DNA of 46,356 nucleotides from Bacteroidales bacterium (GTDB lineage Bacteria; Bacteroidota; Bacteroidia; Bacteroidales; UBA932), in the NCBI GenBank assembly GCA_017962165.1, contig JAGCVW010000027.1, positions 1 to 46,356 of the forward strand, in the 5' to 3' direction. Numbering within the stretch: position 1 is the first letter of the stretch; the number at the start of each line of letters is the position of its first letter. The notes beneath the pieces were generated by a model that saw only the letters and a list, made by a program, of their open reading frames with translations, made no database searches and had not been told where the DNA came from. A program made the position numbers and the translations under genes. Positions 24,603 to 34,297 of this stretch are shown here, in pieces.

Positions 24603-25013
24603 ATGGCACTCAAAAGAAGTACAAAGGTGGATGCGAATATCTCGATGTCGTCTATGACGGACATCGTGTTCCTTCTGCTCATCTTCTTCCTCGTGACCAG
24701 CACCCTGATCAACCCCAACGCCCTCAAGCTCCTTCTCCCGAAGAGCACGGGCCAGGTTAATGCAAAGCCCACGGTGACGGTGTCGGTCAGGGACAACGGA
24801 GAAGAGAACTACACCTACCACATCAACGGAGCCGAGCAGCCGGTGCCGTTCGAGCAGGTCGAAGACCAGCTGGTCGTCCTCCTTCAGTCGGAAGAGGATC
24901 CCACCTTCTCGATCTATTCGGACCAGACCGTCCCCATCGGAGAAATCGTCCAGGTAATGAACATCGCCAAGAGGAATCACTACAAGGTGATCCTCGCGAC
25001 CTCACCGGAGTAG
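24603..25013 (+). CDS. exbD: ExbD/TolR-family biopolymer transport protein
   Basis: 136 aa. A single N-terminal membrane helix at about 20-37 starts with the key proton-carrying Asp (Ser-Met-Thr-Asp20-Ile-Val-Phe), followed by Leu-Leu-Ile-Phe-Phe-Leu. The remainder is the periplasmic TolR/ExbD domain. It works with ExbB as the ion-driven motor. Spacing of three bases on both sides indicates translational linkage with exbB and the tonB-like gene. Confidence 0.92.
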   Translation: MALKRSTKVDANISMSSMTDIVFLLLIFFLVTSTLINPNALKLLLPKSTGQVNAKPTVTVSVRDNGEENYTYHINGAEQPVPFEQVEDQLVVLLQSEEDPTFSIYSDQTVPIGEIVQVMNIAKRNHYKVILATSPE

Positions 25014-25016
25014 CAG

Positions 25017-25811
25017 ATGAAAGAATACCTCAGAAGAAGGGACAGGAACAGCAAGGCCTCGACAGCCATGGGCGCGGTAGTGACCGTGGCCCTGCATGCC
25101 GTGGCTCTGGTCTTTCTCAACTTCAGCGGAACGAGCTACATCTGGCCGCCGCCAGCGGAGCAGTCTTTCCTGATTGACTTCACCCAGGAGCAGGAGATAA
25201 TCGAGCCTAAGTACGGCAAGGAGCCTGTAGCCGAGAAAGTCGACCTCGAAAAGCCCGTGGAGCTGGTCCAGCGCAGCGAGTCCCCGATCAAGGACAACAC
25301 TCCCAATGAGACCCCGGCCCAGGAACCGGACAACTTCGGCGACGTGGATGTCCCCACCCCTCCGGTGGAGCCCGAACAGCCGAAGATCGATCCGCGCGCC
25401 GCTTTCCCCGGAATGGGAAAGAAGGACAGCAAGGCCGGTACGGCCCACGCCGCGCAGGACAGTTCCAACATCTTCAAGGCCGGCCAGGCAGACGGAAACA
25501 GTGCTAAAAACCTTACCGAAGGCCGCTCCAACGCCCACCTCGAAGGGCGAAGGGTAGACGGAGACCTGATTGCCCCTGCCTACAAGAGGCAGGACAGCGG
25601 AATTGTTGTCGTTACCATCTGGGTCGACATCTACGGCAATGTCCAGAAAGCGATCCCGGGTGCTAAGGGTACCACCGTCGATGACGCGAACTTATGGAAT
25701 GAGGCTAGGAGCGCAGCGATGCGCACCCACTTCACTAAAGTAACTAATATTACAGCAGATACCCCCCAGTTGCAGGAGGGTACGATCACCTACATTTTCA
25801 AACTCAAGTAA
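25017..25811 (+). CDS. tonB: TonB/TolA-type energy transducer
   Basis: 264 aa. Basic N-terminus, then a single membrane helix at about 17-38. A Glu/Pro/Lys-rich periplasmic linker covers about 60-125 with repeated acidic-Pro motifs (Pro-Pro-Val-Glu-Pro-Glu-Gln-Pro). A Gly/Ala/Asn-rich part follows. A compact C-terminal domain at about 185-264 ends in Gly-Thr-Ile-Thr-Tyr-Ile-Phe-Lys-Leu-Lys, like TonB C-termini. Context directly after exbBD supports TonB; a TolA-like role is possible because the classical Tyr-Pro box of TonB is not clear. It would carry energy from the ExbBD motor to outer-membrane receptors. Confidence 0.78.
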   Translation: MKEYLRRRDRNSKASTAMGAVVTVALHAVALVFLNFSGTSYIWPPPAEQSFLIDFTQEQEIIEPKYGKEPVAEKVDLEKPVELVQRSESPIKDNTPNETPAQEPDNFGDVDVPTPPVEPEQPKIDPRAAFPGMGKKDSKAGTAHAAQDSSNIFKAGQADGNSAKNLTEGRSNAHLEGRRVDGDLIAPAYKRQDSGIVVVTIWVDIYGNVQKAIPGAKGTTVDDANLWNEARSAAMRTHFTKVTNITADTPQLQEGTITYIFKLK

Positions 25812-25814
25812 CAA

Positions 25815-26963
25815 ATGGAAGAATTTTCTAAAAACGGCCGAAAACTTAGACCCCGCAAAACTTCATCAGGACCTGCATACAGCACGTCCCGCGACTTCAA
25901 CCGCGAACGCACAAACAATAGCGACAGACCCGTGCGCGCCGGCTCCGACAGGCCCCAGCGCAGCAGTTACGGCGACCGTCCTCACCACTCCAATGGAGGA
26001 TACCAGGGCCAGGACCATGGCAACAGGCGCCCCTACAGCGACCGCTCCCAGGGCGGCAACGCACGCAAAGGCGGATTCAACACCCGCGGAAACAACGCCC
26101 GCAAATTCGGGAAGAAACCTTTCCACAAGAGGGAGGAGTTCTCAAGGGCTTCCCAGGAAGGCATCGACCGCATGATCAGCCGCAGGCCTCAGGTCTCCGA
26201 CCAGGGCCGCTGGTCAGACAACGACAGCGTCAAGTCCCCGATCAAGGAGGAAGTGCGCCTGAACAAATTCATCGCCAACTCCGGCGTGTGCTCCAGGCGC
26301 GAGGCCGACACCCTCATTCAGGCCGGCGTAGTGACCGTCAACGGAGTTGTCGTCACCGAACTCGGAACCAAGGTCAATGTCTACAAGGACGAAGTCCGCT
26401 TCAACGGCGAACGCCTCCGCGGCGAGGAGAAGGTCTACCTCGTGATGAACAAGCCCAAGGGCTATGTCACCACCGCCAGCGACCCCCACGCCGAGAAGAC
26501 CGTCATGGACCTCCTCAAGGGCTGCCAGTACAGGGTCTTCCCCGTCGGCAGGCTCGACAAGAATACTACCGGTGTACTGATGTTCACCAACGACGGCGAG
26601 ATCGCAGAGCGCCTCACCCACCCTTCATACGACAAGAAGAAGATCTATCAGGTCAGCCTCGACAAGCCCCTCAGCGAAGAGGACTGCGGTAAGATCCTAA
26701 CCGGCGTAACCCTCTCCGACGGAGTCGAAAGGGCTGACGAGCTCGAGTACATCGACGCCGAAGACCACCGCAAGCTCGGCATCGAGATCCATTCCGGCAA
26801 GAACAGGATCGTGCGCCGCATATTCGAGAGCCTCGGCTACGAAGTCCGCGCCCTCGACCGCGTCTACTTCGCCGGCCTTACCAAGAAAGGCCTGAAGAAG
26901 GGCGAATGGCGCCAGCTCTCGGAAGGAGAAGTCAACATCCTCAAGATGGGTGCATATGTTTAA
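25815..26963 (+). CDS. RluB/RsuA-family rRNA pseudouridine synthase with basic N-terminal extension
   Basis: 382 aa. Residues 1-115 are a low-complexity Arg/Gly/Asn/Ser-rich tail (Gly-Asp-Arg-Pro, Arg-Gly-Asn-Asn-Ala-Arg) likely to bind RNA non-specifically. An S4 RNA-binding domain is at about 147-192 (Val-Arg-Leu-Asn-Lys-Phe-Ile-Ala-Asn-Ser-Gly-Val-Cys-Ser-Arg-Arg). The catalytic domain has Gly-Arg-Leu-Asp-Lys-Asn-Thr-Thr-Gly with Asp248. It modifies ribosomal RNA in the cytoplasm. Such Arg-rich extensions are common in Bacteroidota members of this family. It starts three bases after the tonB-like gene and overlaps era by eight bases. Confidence 0.9.
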   Translation: MEEFSKNGRKLRPRKTSSGPAYSTSRDFNRERTNNSDRPVRAGSDRPQRSSYGDRPHHSNGGYQGQDHGNRRPYSDRSQGGNARKGGFNTRGNNARKFGKKPFHKREEFSRASQEGIDRMISRRPQVSDQGRWSDNDSVKSPIKEEVRLNKFIANSGVCSRREADTLIQAGVVTVNGVVVTELGTKVNVYKDEVRFNGERLRGEEKVYLVMNKPKGYVTTASDPHAEKTVMDLLKGCQYRVFPVGRLDKNTTGVLMFTNDGEIAERLTHPSYDKKKIYQVSLDKPLSEEDCGKILTGVTLSDGVERADELEYIDAEDHRKLGIEIHSGKNRIVRRIFESLGYEVRALDRVYFAGLTKKGLKKGEWRQLSEGEVNILKMGAYV

Positions 26964-27834
26964 GTCGGGTTTTGTCAACATAATAGGCAACCCCAATGTC
27001 GGGAAGTCCACGCTGATGAACGCGATGGTGGGCGAAAAGCTCAGCATCGTCACCGCAAAGGCGCAGACCACCCGCCACAGGATAATGGGGATAGTTAACG
27101 GAGAAGACTACCAGATAGTCTACTCCGACACCCCCGGCATCCTCAAGCCCTCCTACCGCCTGCAGGAAGACATGGTGAACTTCGTCGACGCCGCGATAGG
27201 CGACGCCGACGTCATCCTCTATGTCACCGACACGGTGGAGAAATCCGACAAAAACAGCGAATACGTCGACAAGCTCAGCAGGCTCGAATGCCCTGTGATC
27301 ATTGTCGTAAACAAGATAGACATAAGCGACCAGGCGAAGGTGATGGACATCCTCGCCTACTGGAAAGAAAAAGTTCCCCAGGCCACCGTCATCCCGGCGT
27401 CGGCCCAGGAGAAGTTCAACCTGGACACCATCCTCGCGACCGTAGTCGACAAGCTGCCGGTCGCTCCGCCGTGGTACGACCAGGACACCTTCACCGACAG
27501 GAACCTGCGCTTCTTCGCCTCGGAGATAATCAGGGAAAAGATACTGCTCAACTACAAGCAGGAAATCCCCTACTGCTGCCAGGTGGAGATAGAATCCTTT
27601 AAGGAAGGAGCCGAGCGCTACGACATCGGCGCCGTCATCTATGTGATGAGGGAATCGCAGAAAGGAATAGTAATCGGGAAGCAGGGAGCCGGACTCAAGA
27701 AAGTCGGCACCCAGGCCCGCATCGACATGGAAGACTTCTTCCAGAAGAAGGTGTTCCTGAGCATCTATGTGAAGGTCGACCCAGACTGGAGGGAAAACAG
27801 GAAAGAACTGCGTAAGTTCGGATACGAAGACTAG
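26956..27834 (+). CDS. era: GTPase Era
   Basis: 292 aa from the ATG at 26956; a GTG two codons upstream is the alternative. G1 Gly-Asn-Pro-Asn-Val-Gly-Lys-Ser at 11-18, G3 Asp-Thr-Pro-Gly at 58-61, and G4 Asn-Lys-Ile-Asp in the usual position. The C-terminal KH domain contains Gly-Ala-Val-Ile-Tyr-Val and Gly-Lys-Gln-Gly-Ala-Gly-Leu-Lys-Lys-Val-Gly. Era binds the 3' end of 16S rRNA and helps 30S assembly. Length is standard. It overlaps the pseudouridine synthase gene by eight bases, a fitting neighbour since both act on ribosomal RNA. Confidence 0.96.
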   Translation: MFKSGFVNIIGNPNVGKSTLMNAMVGEKLSIVTAKAQTTRHRIMGIVNGEDYQIVYSDTPGILKPSYRLQEDMVNFVDAAIGDADVILYVTDTVEKSDKNSEYVDKLSRLECPVIIVVNKIDISDQAKVMDILAYWKEKVPQATVIPASAQEKFNLDTILATVVDKLPVAPPWYDQDTFTDRNLRFFASEIIREKILLNYKQEIPYCCQVEIESFKEGAERYDIGAVIYVMRESQKGIVIGKQGAGLKKVGTQARIDMEDFFQKKVFLSIYVKVDPDWRENRKELRKFGYED

Positions 27835-27840
27835 AGAAGT

Positions 27841-30549
27841 ATGATCGAAGAAGACGAAAATATCATCGAGGAAATCAGCGAGGACGAGCTCGAAGCCCCC
27901 ATCGAAGGCGAAGCCGAAGAGTCGGGAAAATACGACCGGCTCCTGGGGAGCGACGCCCAGAAATTCAAGCTTTCGGGCATGTTCAAGAACTGGTATCTCG
28001 ACTATGCCTCATACGTGATCCTGCACAGGGCTGTGCCCCATATCGTGGACGGTCTTAAGCCGGTGCAGAGGCGCGTGCTCCACGCCATGTACAAGATGGA
28101 CGACGGCGGCTTTACGAAAGTGGCCAATATCGTCGGTCAGGCGATGCAGTACCACCCCCACGGCGACGCCTCCATACTCGGAGCGCTAGTGCAGCTGGGC
28201 CAGAAGGGCTTCACCGTCGACTGCCAGGGTAACTGGGGAAACATCCTCACTGGCGATTCGAACGCCGCACCCCGTTACATCGAAGCGCGCCTGAGCAAGT
28301 TCGCGAAGGAGGTCGTGTTCGACCCCAAGATCACCCACTGGATGAACAGCTACGACGGCCGCAACCAGGAGCCCACCGAGCTCCCGGTCCGTTTCCCCTT
28401 GTTGCTCGCCCAGGGCACTGAAGGAATCGGCGTGGGTATGTCTTCCAAGATCCTGCCCCACAACTTCAACGAACTTATCGACGCATCAATAGCAATCCTC
28501 GAGGGCAAGTCCTACGAACTCTATCCCGACTTCCCCACCGGCGGATTCGCCGACTGCTCGAAGTACAACCAGGGCCGCCGCGGCGGCATGGTCAAGATCC
28601 GCGCTCGCATCGACAAACTCGACAAGGGCACCCTCGCCATCACGGAAATCCCCTACGGCAAGACGACCGCCCTGCTGACCGAATCGATCCTTAAGGCCAA
28701 GGACAAGGGTAAGATCAAGATCAAGAAGATCGACGACATGACCACGGACAAGGTGAACATCATCATCCACCTTCCGGCCGACGTCTCGCCCGACAAGACC
28801 ATCGACGCTCTCTACGCCTTCACCGACTGCGAAACTACCATCGCGCCCAACGCCTGCGTCATCGTCGACGACAAGCCCCAGTTCCTCTCGGTCCACGACA
28901 TACTCGAATACAGTACCGAACATACCAAGGACCTGCTCCTGCAGCAGCTCCGGTACCGCATGGGCGAACTCGAACGCGACTGGCACCTGACCTCTCTCGA
29001 GCGCATCTTCTTCGAGAACAAGGTCTACAAAGTGCTCGAAGACGAAACCTACAAGACCTGGGAAGACCAGAAAGCCGCGGTGCTCCTCAGGATGAAGGAA
29101 TACGAAGGCGTGCTCCGCAAGGAAGTCACGATGGAAGACATCGACCGCCTGGTGGACAAACCGGTGCGAAAGATATCGAAGTTCGACGCGAAGGAACTCG
29201 ACGCCAGGATCATGGCCATCGAAGAGGAAATGCGCCAGGTCCAGGACAACATCGACAACATCGTCCGCTACACCGTCGACTGGTTCAAGGCCCTGAAGAA
29301 GAAATACGGCGCCGCATTCCCGCGCCTTACCGAACTCACGGGTTTCGAGACCATCGCCGCCAGCAAGGTCATCAACAACAACGCGAAACTCTACGCCAAC
29401 ATGGCCGAGGGCTTCGTGGGAATAGGCCTCAAGAGGGAGGACGGTGTCCAGTTCGTCTGCGACTGCTCCGACATGTCCGAGGTAATCGTCATCCGCAAGG
29501 ACGGCGTCTACAAGGTCACCAAGGTTGAGGAAAAGGCCTTCTTCGGCAAGGACCTCCTCTATGTGGGCATCTTCGTCCGTAACGACGAACGCACCATCTA
29601 CAATGTCATCTACCGCGAGGGCAAGAGCTCGATTTACTACGCCAAGCGTTTCGCCATCACCTCCGTAACCCGCGACAAGGAATATGACATCACTACCGGA
29701 GCCGAAGGCTCGAAGATAGTCTGGTTCACGGCCAACCACAACGGCGAAGCCGAGACAGTAAAGATACAACTCAGGCCCCGCGCCAAACTGAAGAAGACCT
29801 CCTGGGAGTACGACTTCAGCACCCTGGCTATCAAGGGCAAGGCCTCGAGGGGCAACCTTGTAAGCAAATACCAGATCCAGAAGATAACGCTCAAGAGCGC
29901 CGGCGTCTCGACTATCGCCGGAAAGGACATCTGGTACGACGAATACATCCAGAAACTCAACGACGAAGAGCGCGGACAGTACCTGGGCGCATTCGACACC
30001 AACGACAAAGTGCTTGCGGTCTTCACCAACGGAACCTTCTACACCACCTCCTTCGAAGTGTCCAACAGATACCAGGGCGAGGTGCTCGTGATTGAGAAGT
30101 TCGACCCGGAGAAGACATACACCGCCCTCTACTACGACGGGGCTGCGAAAGCCTACTATGTCAAGCGCTTCTCGTTTGCGGTGAGCGACAACACCCCTAC
30201 CAGTTTCATTTCGGAAAGCCCGAAATCGAAGCTCATAGGTCTGAGCGACGACCTGCATCCGCAGTACCTCGTGACCTTCGGCGGCAAGAGCGCCCACAGG
30301 GAGCCCGAGGCCATAGACGCGGAGGAATGGATAGCCAAGAAAGGAGTGGGCGCGAAGGGAAAGAAATGCCACAGCCTCGATGTGAAGAAGGTCGAGTTCA
30401 TCGAACCCATCCACAAACCCGAGGATGATGTAAAGCCTGAAGAGCAGGCTCCGACAGATGTTATAGATCTCGGAGGAATAGACCCCGGCCAGGAAATAGA
30501 CCTGGGCGATCTCCCGGAGATCACGATTGAAGAACCGACGCTGTTTTGA
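27841..30549 (+). CDS. parC: DNA topoisomerase IV subunit A
   Basis: 902 aa. After an acidic leader (about 1-35) comes the breakage-reunion domain: Gly-Leu-Lys-Pro-Val-Gln-Arg-Arg at 71-78, Tyr-His-Pro-His-Gly-Asp at 104-109, and the DNA-cleaving Tyr146 in Ala-Ala-Pro-Arg-Tyr-Ile-Glu-Ala-Arg. The C-terminal half is beta-rich as in GyrA/ParC pinwheels but lacks a clear GyrA box, favouring topoisomerase IV over gyrase. It decatenates daughter chromosomes with ParE (not in the window). The residues aligned with E. coli ParC Ser80 and Glu84 are Ala110 and Gly114. The stop overlaps the aroK start (TTGA). Confidence 0.9.
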   Translation: MIEEDENIIEEISEDELEAPIEGEAEESGKYDRLLGSDAQKFKLSGMFKNWYLDYASYVILHRAVPHIVDGLKPVQRRVLHAMYKMDDGGFTKVANIVGQAMQYHPHGDASILGALVQLGQKGFTVDCQGNWGNILTGDSNAAPRYIEARLSKFAKEVVFDPKITHWMNSYDGRNQEPTELPVRFPLLLAQGTEGIGVGMSSKILPHNFNELIDASIAILEGKSYELYPDFPTGGFADCSKYNQGRRGGMVKIRARIDKLDKGTLAITEIPYGKTTALLTESILKAKDKGKIKIKKIDDMTTDKVNIIIHLPADVSPDKTIDALYAFTDCETTIAPNACVIVDDKPQFLSVHDILEYSTEHTKDLLLQQLRYRMGELERDWHLTSLERIFFENKVYKVLEDETYKTWEDQKAAVLLRMKEYEGVLRKEVTMEDIDRLVDKPVRKISKFDAKELDARIMAIEEEMRQVQDNIDNIVRYTVDWFKALKKKYGAAFPRLTELTGFETIAASKVINNNAKLYANMAEGFVGIGLKREDGVQFVCDCSDMSEVIVIRKDGVYKVTKVEEKAFFGKDLLYVGIFVRNDERTIYNVIYREGKSSIYYAKRFAITSVTRDKEYDITTGAEGSKIVWFTANHNGEAETVKIQLRPRAKLKKTSWEYDFSTLAIKGKASRGNLVSKYQIQKITLKSAGVSTIAGKDIWYDEYIQKLNDEERGQYLGAFDTNDKVLAVFTNGTFYTTSFEVSNRYQGEVLVIEKFDPEKTYTALYYDGAAKAYYVKRFSFAVSDNTPTSFISESPKSKLIGLSDDLHPQYLVTFGGKSAHREPEAIDAEEWIAKKGVGAKGKKCHSLDVKKVEFIEPIHKPEDDVKPEEQAPTDVIDLGGIDPGQEIDLGDLPEITIEEPTLF

Positions 30550-31082
30550 TAGTATCGCTGACAGGTTACACGGGCTCCGGAAAGAGCACGGCGGGCATGG
30601 AACTCGCCCGGCTCCTCGAATGGGAGTTCACGGACCTGGACAGGTACATTGAAGGAAAGATCGGGCGCTCCCCCGAGGCCATCATAGCCGAAGACGGAGA
30701 AGTGCGGTTCAGGGCCGTGGAAGCTGAGGCCCTGAGGGATGTGGTGATAATGCATCAGCTTACGGGTGAAAACCTGGTCCTCGCCCTTGGGGGAGGAACT
30801 ATAATGACGACTTCGGTCCGCAACCTTATCTTGAAGGACACCGTTACGGTGTATCTCAAGACCTCCGAAGAGGAACTGCGCCTGCGCAAATCCCCGGACG
30901 AAGGAAGGTGGGACCCGCAGCGCGCGCCGGTCTACGAGCTGGCCTCGCTGACGGTCACTACAGACGGAAAGACTCCGCAGGAGACTGCCGAGGCGATCCG
31001 CGCCAAACTGATTGAAAATAAAAACAGTATAAATGAGCAACAAAGAGAGCATCTGGAAAGTTCGGGAAGCGGCCGACCCTGA
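30546..31082 (+). CDS. aroK: Shikimate kinase, TTG start
   Basis: 178 aa. Walker A Gly-Tyr-Thr-Gly-Ser-Gly-Lys-Ser lies at 7-14 and there is no ATG before it, so the TTG at 30546, overlapping the parC stop by four bases, is the only reasonable start. Asp-Leu-Asp-Arg-Tyr near residue 32, the Arg-Phe-Arg block near 57 and Leu-Ala-Leu-Gly-Gly-Gly-Thr around 79-85 fit AroK. It phosphorylates shikimate in aromatic amino-acid synthesis; aroE is 7 kb away. The last 16 codons overlap recJ, so the C-terminal tail may be an extension without function. The rare start codon suggests coupled translation from parC. Confidence 0.9.
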   Translation: MIVSLTGYTGSGKSTAGMELARLLEWEFTDLDRYIEGKIGRSPEAIIAEDGEVRFRAVEAEALRDVVIMHQLTGENLVLALGGGTIMTTSVRNLILKDTVTVYLKTSEEELRLRKSPDEGRWDPQRAPVYELASLTVTTDGKTPQETAEAIRAKLIENKNSINEQQREHLESSGSGRP

Positions 31083-32766
31083 AAAGGTCCAGCGCCTGAG
31101 CGCGGAGGTGGGCATCGACAAGGTACTAGCCGACCTCCTCGTGAAAAGGGGCGTGGAGACCTTCGAGGAGGCAAGGAAGTTTTTCCGCCCCAGCCTCGAA
31201 GACATCCACGACCCGTTCCTGCTGCCCGACATGGACAAAGCAGTGGACAGGCTCGACCAGGCCATCACCGGCAGGGAGAAGATCCTTGTCTACGGTGACT
31301 ACGATGTCGACGGGACTACCGCGGTGGCCCTTCTCCACTCTTTCCTGAGCAGGTTCACCCCTGAGATCGATTTCTACATCCCCGACCGTTACGACGAAGG
31401 CTACGGCGTATCGCAGAAGGGCATCGAATGGGCAGCCGCCAACGGCGTGAAACTAATCATCACGGTCGACTGCGGCATCAAGGCCATCGAAAAGACCGCC
31501 CTGGCGAAGAGCAAGGGCATCGACATGATCATCTGTGACCACCACCTCCCGGACGAGACTCTCCCGCCGGCAGTGGCCGTCCTTGACCCCAAGCGCGAAG
31601 ACAACACCTACCCGTTCGACGACCTGTCAGGCTGCGGCGTGGGATTCAAGCTCGCGCAGGCTTACAGCATACGCCATGGAATCGAATTCGAGACGCTGCT
31701 CCCGCTGCTCGACCTGCTAGTAGTCAGCATCGCCTCCGACCTCGTGAGCATGGTCGGCGAGAACCGTGTGCTGTCCCACTTCGGACTCAAGTGCCTCAAC
31801 GAATCTCCCCGCCACGGTCTGCTGGCGATGATCGAGCTGTCGGGCCTGGAACTCGGCCACATCACCGTGGACGACATCGTCTTCAAGATCGGCCCTCGCA
31901 TCAACGCCGCCGGCCGCATGGAGACCGGACGCCTCGCCGTGCAGCTGCTCACCGCCCCCGACCGCGAAACCGCCATCCGCATCGGCGAACAGATCAACGA
32001 AAACAACAACGAGCGCAAGAACATAGACCGCGAGATCACCCAGGAAGCCCTGGAGATGGTCGAAAGCGGCCGCTGCGTAGCCTCGAAGAACGCGACCATA
32101 GTCTATAACCCCAAGTGGAACAAGGGCGTGGTCGGAATCGTAGCATCGCGCCTCGTGGAGGCTTACTATAAGCCCACGGTCGTGCTTACCAAATCCAACG
32201 GCTTCGTGACCGGATCGGCCCGAAGCGTGGCGGGCTTCGACCTATACGCCTCAATCGAGAACTGCGCCGACCTGCTCGAGAACTTCGGCGGCCATGTCTA
32301 TGCCGCAGGCCTTACGATGAAGGAGGAAAACCTGCCGGAATTCGCCCGCAGGATGGAGGAATTCATCGAGGGCAAGATCACGGACGACATGCTCACCCCT
32401 GTGGTGGACATCGACGCCCGGATAGACCTTGCGCAGATCACCCCCAAGTTCTTCCGCATTCTCAAGCAGTTCCAGCCCTTCGGGCCCGGCAACAGCAACC
32501 CGGTGTTCGAGACCGACGCCGTGTGCGACGAAGGAAGCGGCAGGAAGGTGGGCGCCGGCGGGCTCCATCTGAAGCTCGACCTCATCCAGGAGGACTATTC
32601 GCGCGCCATCCCGGCAATCGCGTTCAACATGGCGGACAAATTCGAGTACATACGCCACGGCAACCCCTTCGACGTATGCTACACTATAGTTGAAAACTAC
32701 TACCGCGGAAACAGCACCATCCAGCTCCGCGTAAAGGACATAAAGGAAAGAGAAGACATTATATAA
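31033..32766 (+). CDS. recJ: Single-stranded-DNA exonuclease RecJ
   Basis: 577 aa, ATG at 31033 inside aroK. DHH-family motifs: [11 protein letters not shown] at 87-97, Thr-Val-Asp-Cys-Gly at 144-148, and Cys-Asp-His-His at 168-171. A DHHA1 domain with Gly-Gly-His near residue 420 follows, then an OB-like C-terminal region. RecJ degrades 5' single strands in recombination and mismatch or base-excision repair. Length matches the family. The 50-base overlap with aroK and the one-base gap to lysS indicate a single transcript. Confidence 0.95.
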   Translation: MSNKESIWKVREAADPEKVQRLSAEVGIDKVLADLLVKRGVETFEEARKFFRPSLEDIHDPFLLPDMDKAVDRLDQAITGREKILVYGDYDVDGTTAVALLHSFLSRFTPEIDFYIPDRYDEGYGVSQKGIEWAAANGVKLIITVDCGIKAIEKTALAKSKGIDMIICDHHLPDETLPPAVAVLDPKREDNTYPFDDLSGCGVGFKLAQAYSIRHGIEFETLLPLLDLLVVSIASDLVSMVGENRVLSHFGLKCLNESPRHGLLAMIELSGLELGHITVDDIVFKIGPRINAAGRMETGRLAVQLLTAPDRETAIRIGEQINENNNERKNIDREITQEALEMVESGRCVASKNATIVYNPKWNKGVVGIVASRLVEAYYKPTVVLTKSNGFVTGSARSVAGFDLYASIENCADLLENFGGHVYAAGLTMKEENLPEFARRMEEFIEGKITDDMLTPVVDIDARIDLAQITPKFFRILKQFQPFGPGNSNPVFETDAVCDEGSGRKVGAGGLHLKLDLIQEDYSRAIPAIAFNMADKFEYIRHGNPFDVCYTIVENYYRGNSTIQLRVKDIKEREDII

Positions 32767-32767
32767 T

Positions 32768-34297
32768 ATGGTACAGGAATTCAGTGAACAGGAATTGATA
32801 CGCAGGGAGTCGCTCGCCAAACTCCGCGAACTCGGAATCGAGCCCTACCCCGCCGCCCTCTATCCGGTCAACACCAATGCAGCAGAGATAGCCGCCGGCT
32901 TTGACCCCGAAAAGGGCAATTTCCAGGAAGTATGCATCGCAGGCCGCCTGATGAGCAGGCGCATCATGGGAGCCGCCTCGTTCGGCGAGCTTCAGGACGA
33001 AAGCGGACGCATCCAGATATACGTAAAGCGCGACGAGATATGCCCCGAAGAGGACAAGACCATGTACAACACGGTCTGGAAAAAACTCCTGGACATAGGC
33101 GATATCATCGGCATCAAGGGTTTTGCGTTCTTTACCCAGACTGGCCAGCTCAGCGTCCACGCAAAGGAGCTAACCCTCCTTTCGAAGTCGCTGCGCGTCC
33201 TCCCCATCGTCAAGGAACTCGACGGCCAGGTCTTCGACGCGTTCACTGATCCGGAGATGCGTTACCGCCAGCGCTATGTCGACCTTATCGTCAATCCCCA
33301 GGTGAAGGAGACCTTCATCAAGAGGGCGCAGATCATAGCCACCATGCGCGAGTACTTCAACGAAGCCGGCTGCCTCGAGGTAGAAACGCCTATCCTCCAG
33401 AGCATACCCGGCGGCGCTACCGCACGCCCGTTCGTGACCCATCACAACGCCCTGAACATTCCCCTGTACCTTCGTATCGCCAACGAACTCTACCTCAAGA
33501 GGCTCATCGTGGGCGGATACAACGGAGTGTATGAGTTCGCCAAGGACTTCCGCAACGAGGGCATGGACAAGACCCACAATCCGGAGTTCACCTGCATGGA
33601 GATCTACGTGGCATACAAGGACTACATCTGGATGATGGAATTCGTAGAGAAGATGCTCGAAAAGATTTCCCTCAAGGTCAACGGAACTACCAAGGTGGAG
33701 ATAGCCGGCAATGTCGTGGATTTCGCCGGTCCTTACCGCCGTCTGCCCATCCTTGAGGCCATCAAGGAGTACGCCGGCGTCGACGTTAAGGGCATGGAAG
33801 AGCCCGATCTGCGCGCCGTCTGCAAGAAACTTGGCGTCGAGGTTGAACCCTCGATGGGCAAGGGCAAGCTGATTGACGCCATCTTCGGCGAATACTGCGA
33901 GAAGAACCTGATTCAGCCGACCTTTATCATCGACTATCCGGTGGAGATGAGCCCGCTGACCAAGCGCCACAGGACCGATCCCACCCTTACCGAGCGCTTC
34001 GAGCTGTTTGTCTGCGGCAAGGAACTGGCAAACGCCTACTCCGAGCTCAACGACCCCATCGACCAGTTCGAGAGGTTCGAGGAGCAGGCCGCCCTCAAGA
34101 GCAAGGGCGACGACGAGGCCATGTACATCGACATGGACTTCGTGCGCGCACTCGAGTACGGCATGCCGCCGACCTCAGGTCTGGGAATGGGCATCGACCG
34201 CCTCACCATGTTCATGACGGGCCAGACAGCCATCCAGGATGTGCTGTTCTTTCCGCAGATGAAACCGGAAAAATCTTTGTCAGAGAAGTCCGAGTAG
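32768..34297 (+). CDS. lysS: Lysyl-tRNA synthetase, class II
   Basis: 509 aa. N-terminal OB-fold anticodon-binding domain ([10 protein letters not shown] around residue 60), then the class II core: motif 1 near Arg-Tyr-Val-Asp-Leu, motif 2 Phe-Arg-Asn-Glu-Gly-Met-Asp with His-Asn-Pro-Glu-Phe-Thr, and motif 3 Gly-Leu-Gly-Met-Gly-Ile-Asp-Arg-Leu near the C-terminus. It charges tRNA-Lys. It starts one base after recJ. Its last 18 bases overlap the 3' end of the convergent gene at 34280, and no terminator hairpin separates them. Length is normal. Confidence 0.97.
   Translation: MVQEFSEQELIRRESLAKLRELGIEPYPAALYPVNTNAAEIAAGFDPEKGNFQEVCIAGRLMSRRIMGAASFGELQDESGRIQIYVKRDEICPEEDKTMYNTVWKKLLDIGDIIGIKGFAFFTQTGQLSVHAKELTLLSKSLRVLPIVKELDGQVFDAFTDPEMRYRQRYVDLIVNPQVKETFIKRAQIIATMREYFNEAGCLEVETPILQSIPGGATARPFVTHHNALNIPLYLRIANELYLKRLIVGGYNGVYEFAKDFRNEGMDKTHNPEFTCMEIYVAYKDYIWMMEFVEKMLEKISLKVNGTTKVEIAGNVVDFAGPYRRLPILEAIKEYAGVDVKGMEEPDLRAVCKKLGVEVEPSMGKGKLIDAIFGEYCEKNLIQPTFIIDYPVEMSPLTKRHRTDPTLTERFELFVCGKELANAYSELNDPIDQFERFEEQAALKSKGDDEAMYIDMDFVRALEYGMPPTSGLGMGIDRLTMFMTGQTAIQDVLFFPQMKPEKSLSEKSE

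Noticed and set aside
28486-30414. 642-aa minus-strand frame opposite parC
   Set aside because: Antisense shadow of parC; Val/Asp/Leu-rich with no recognisable domain.
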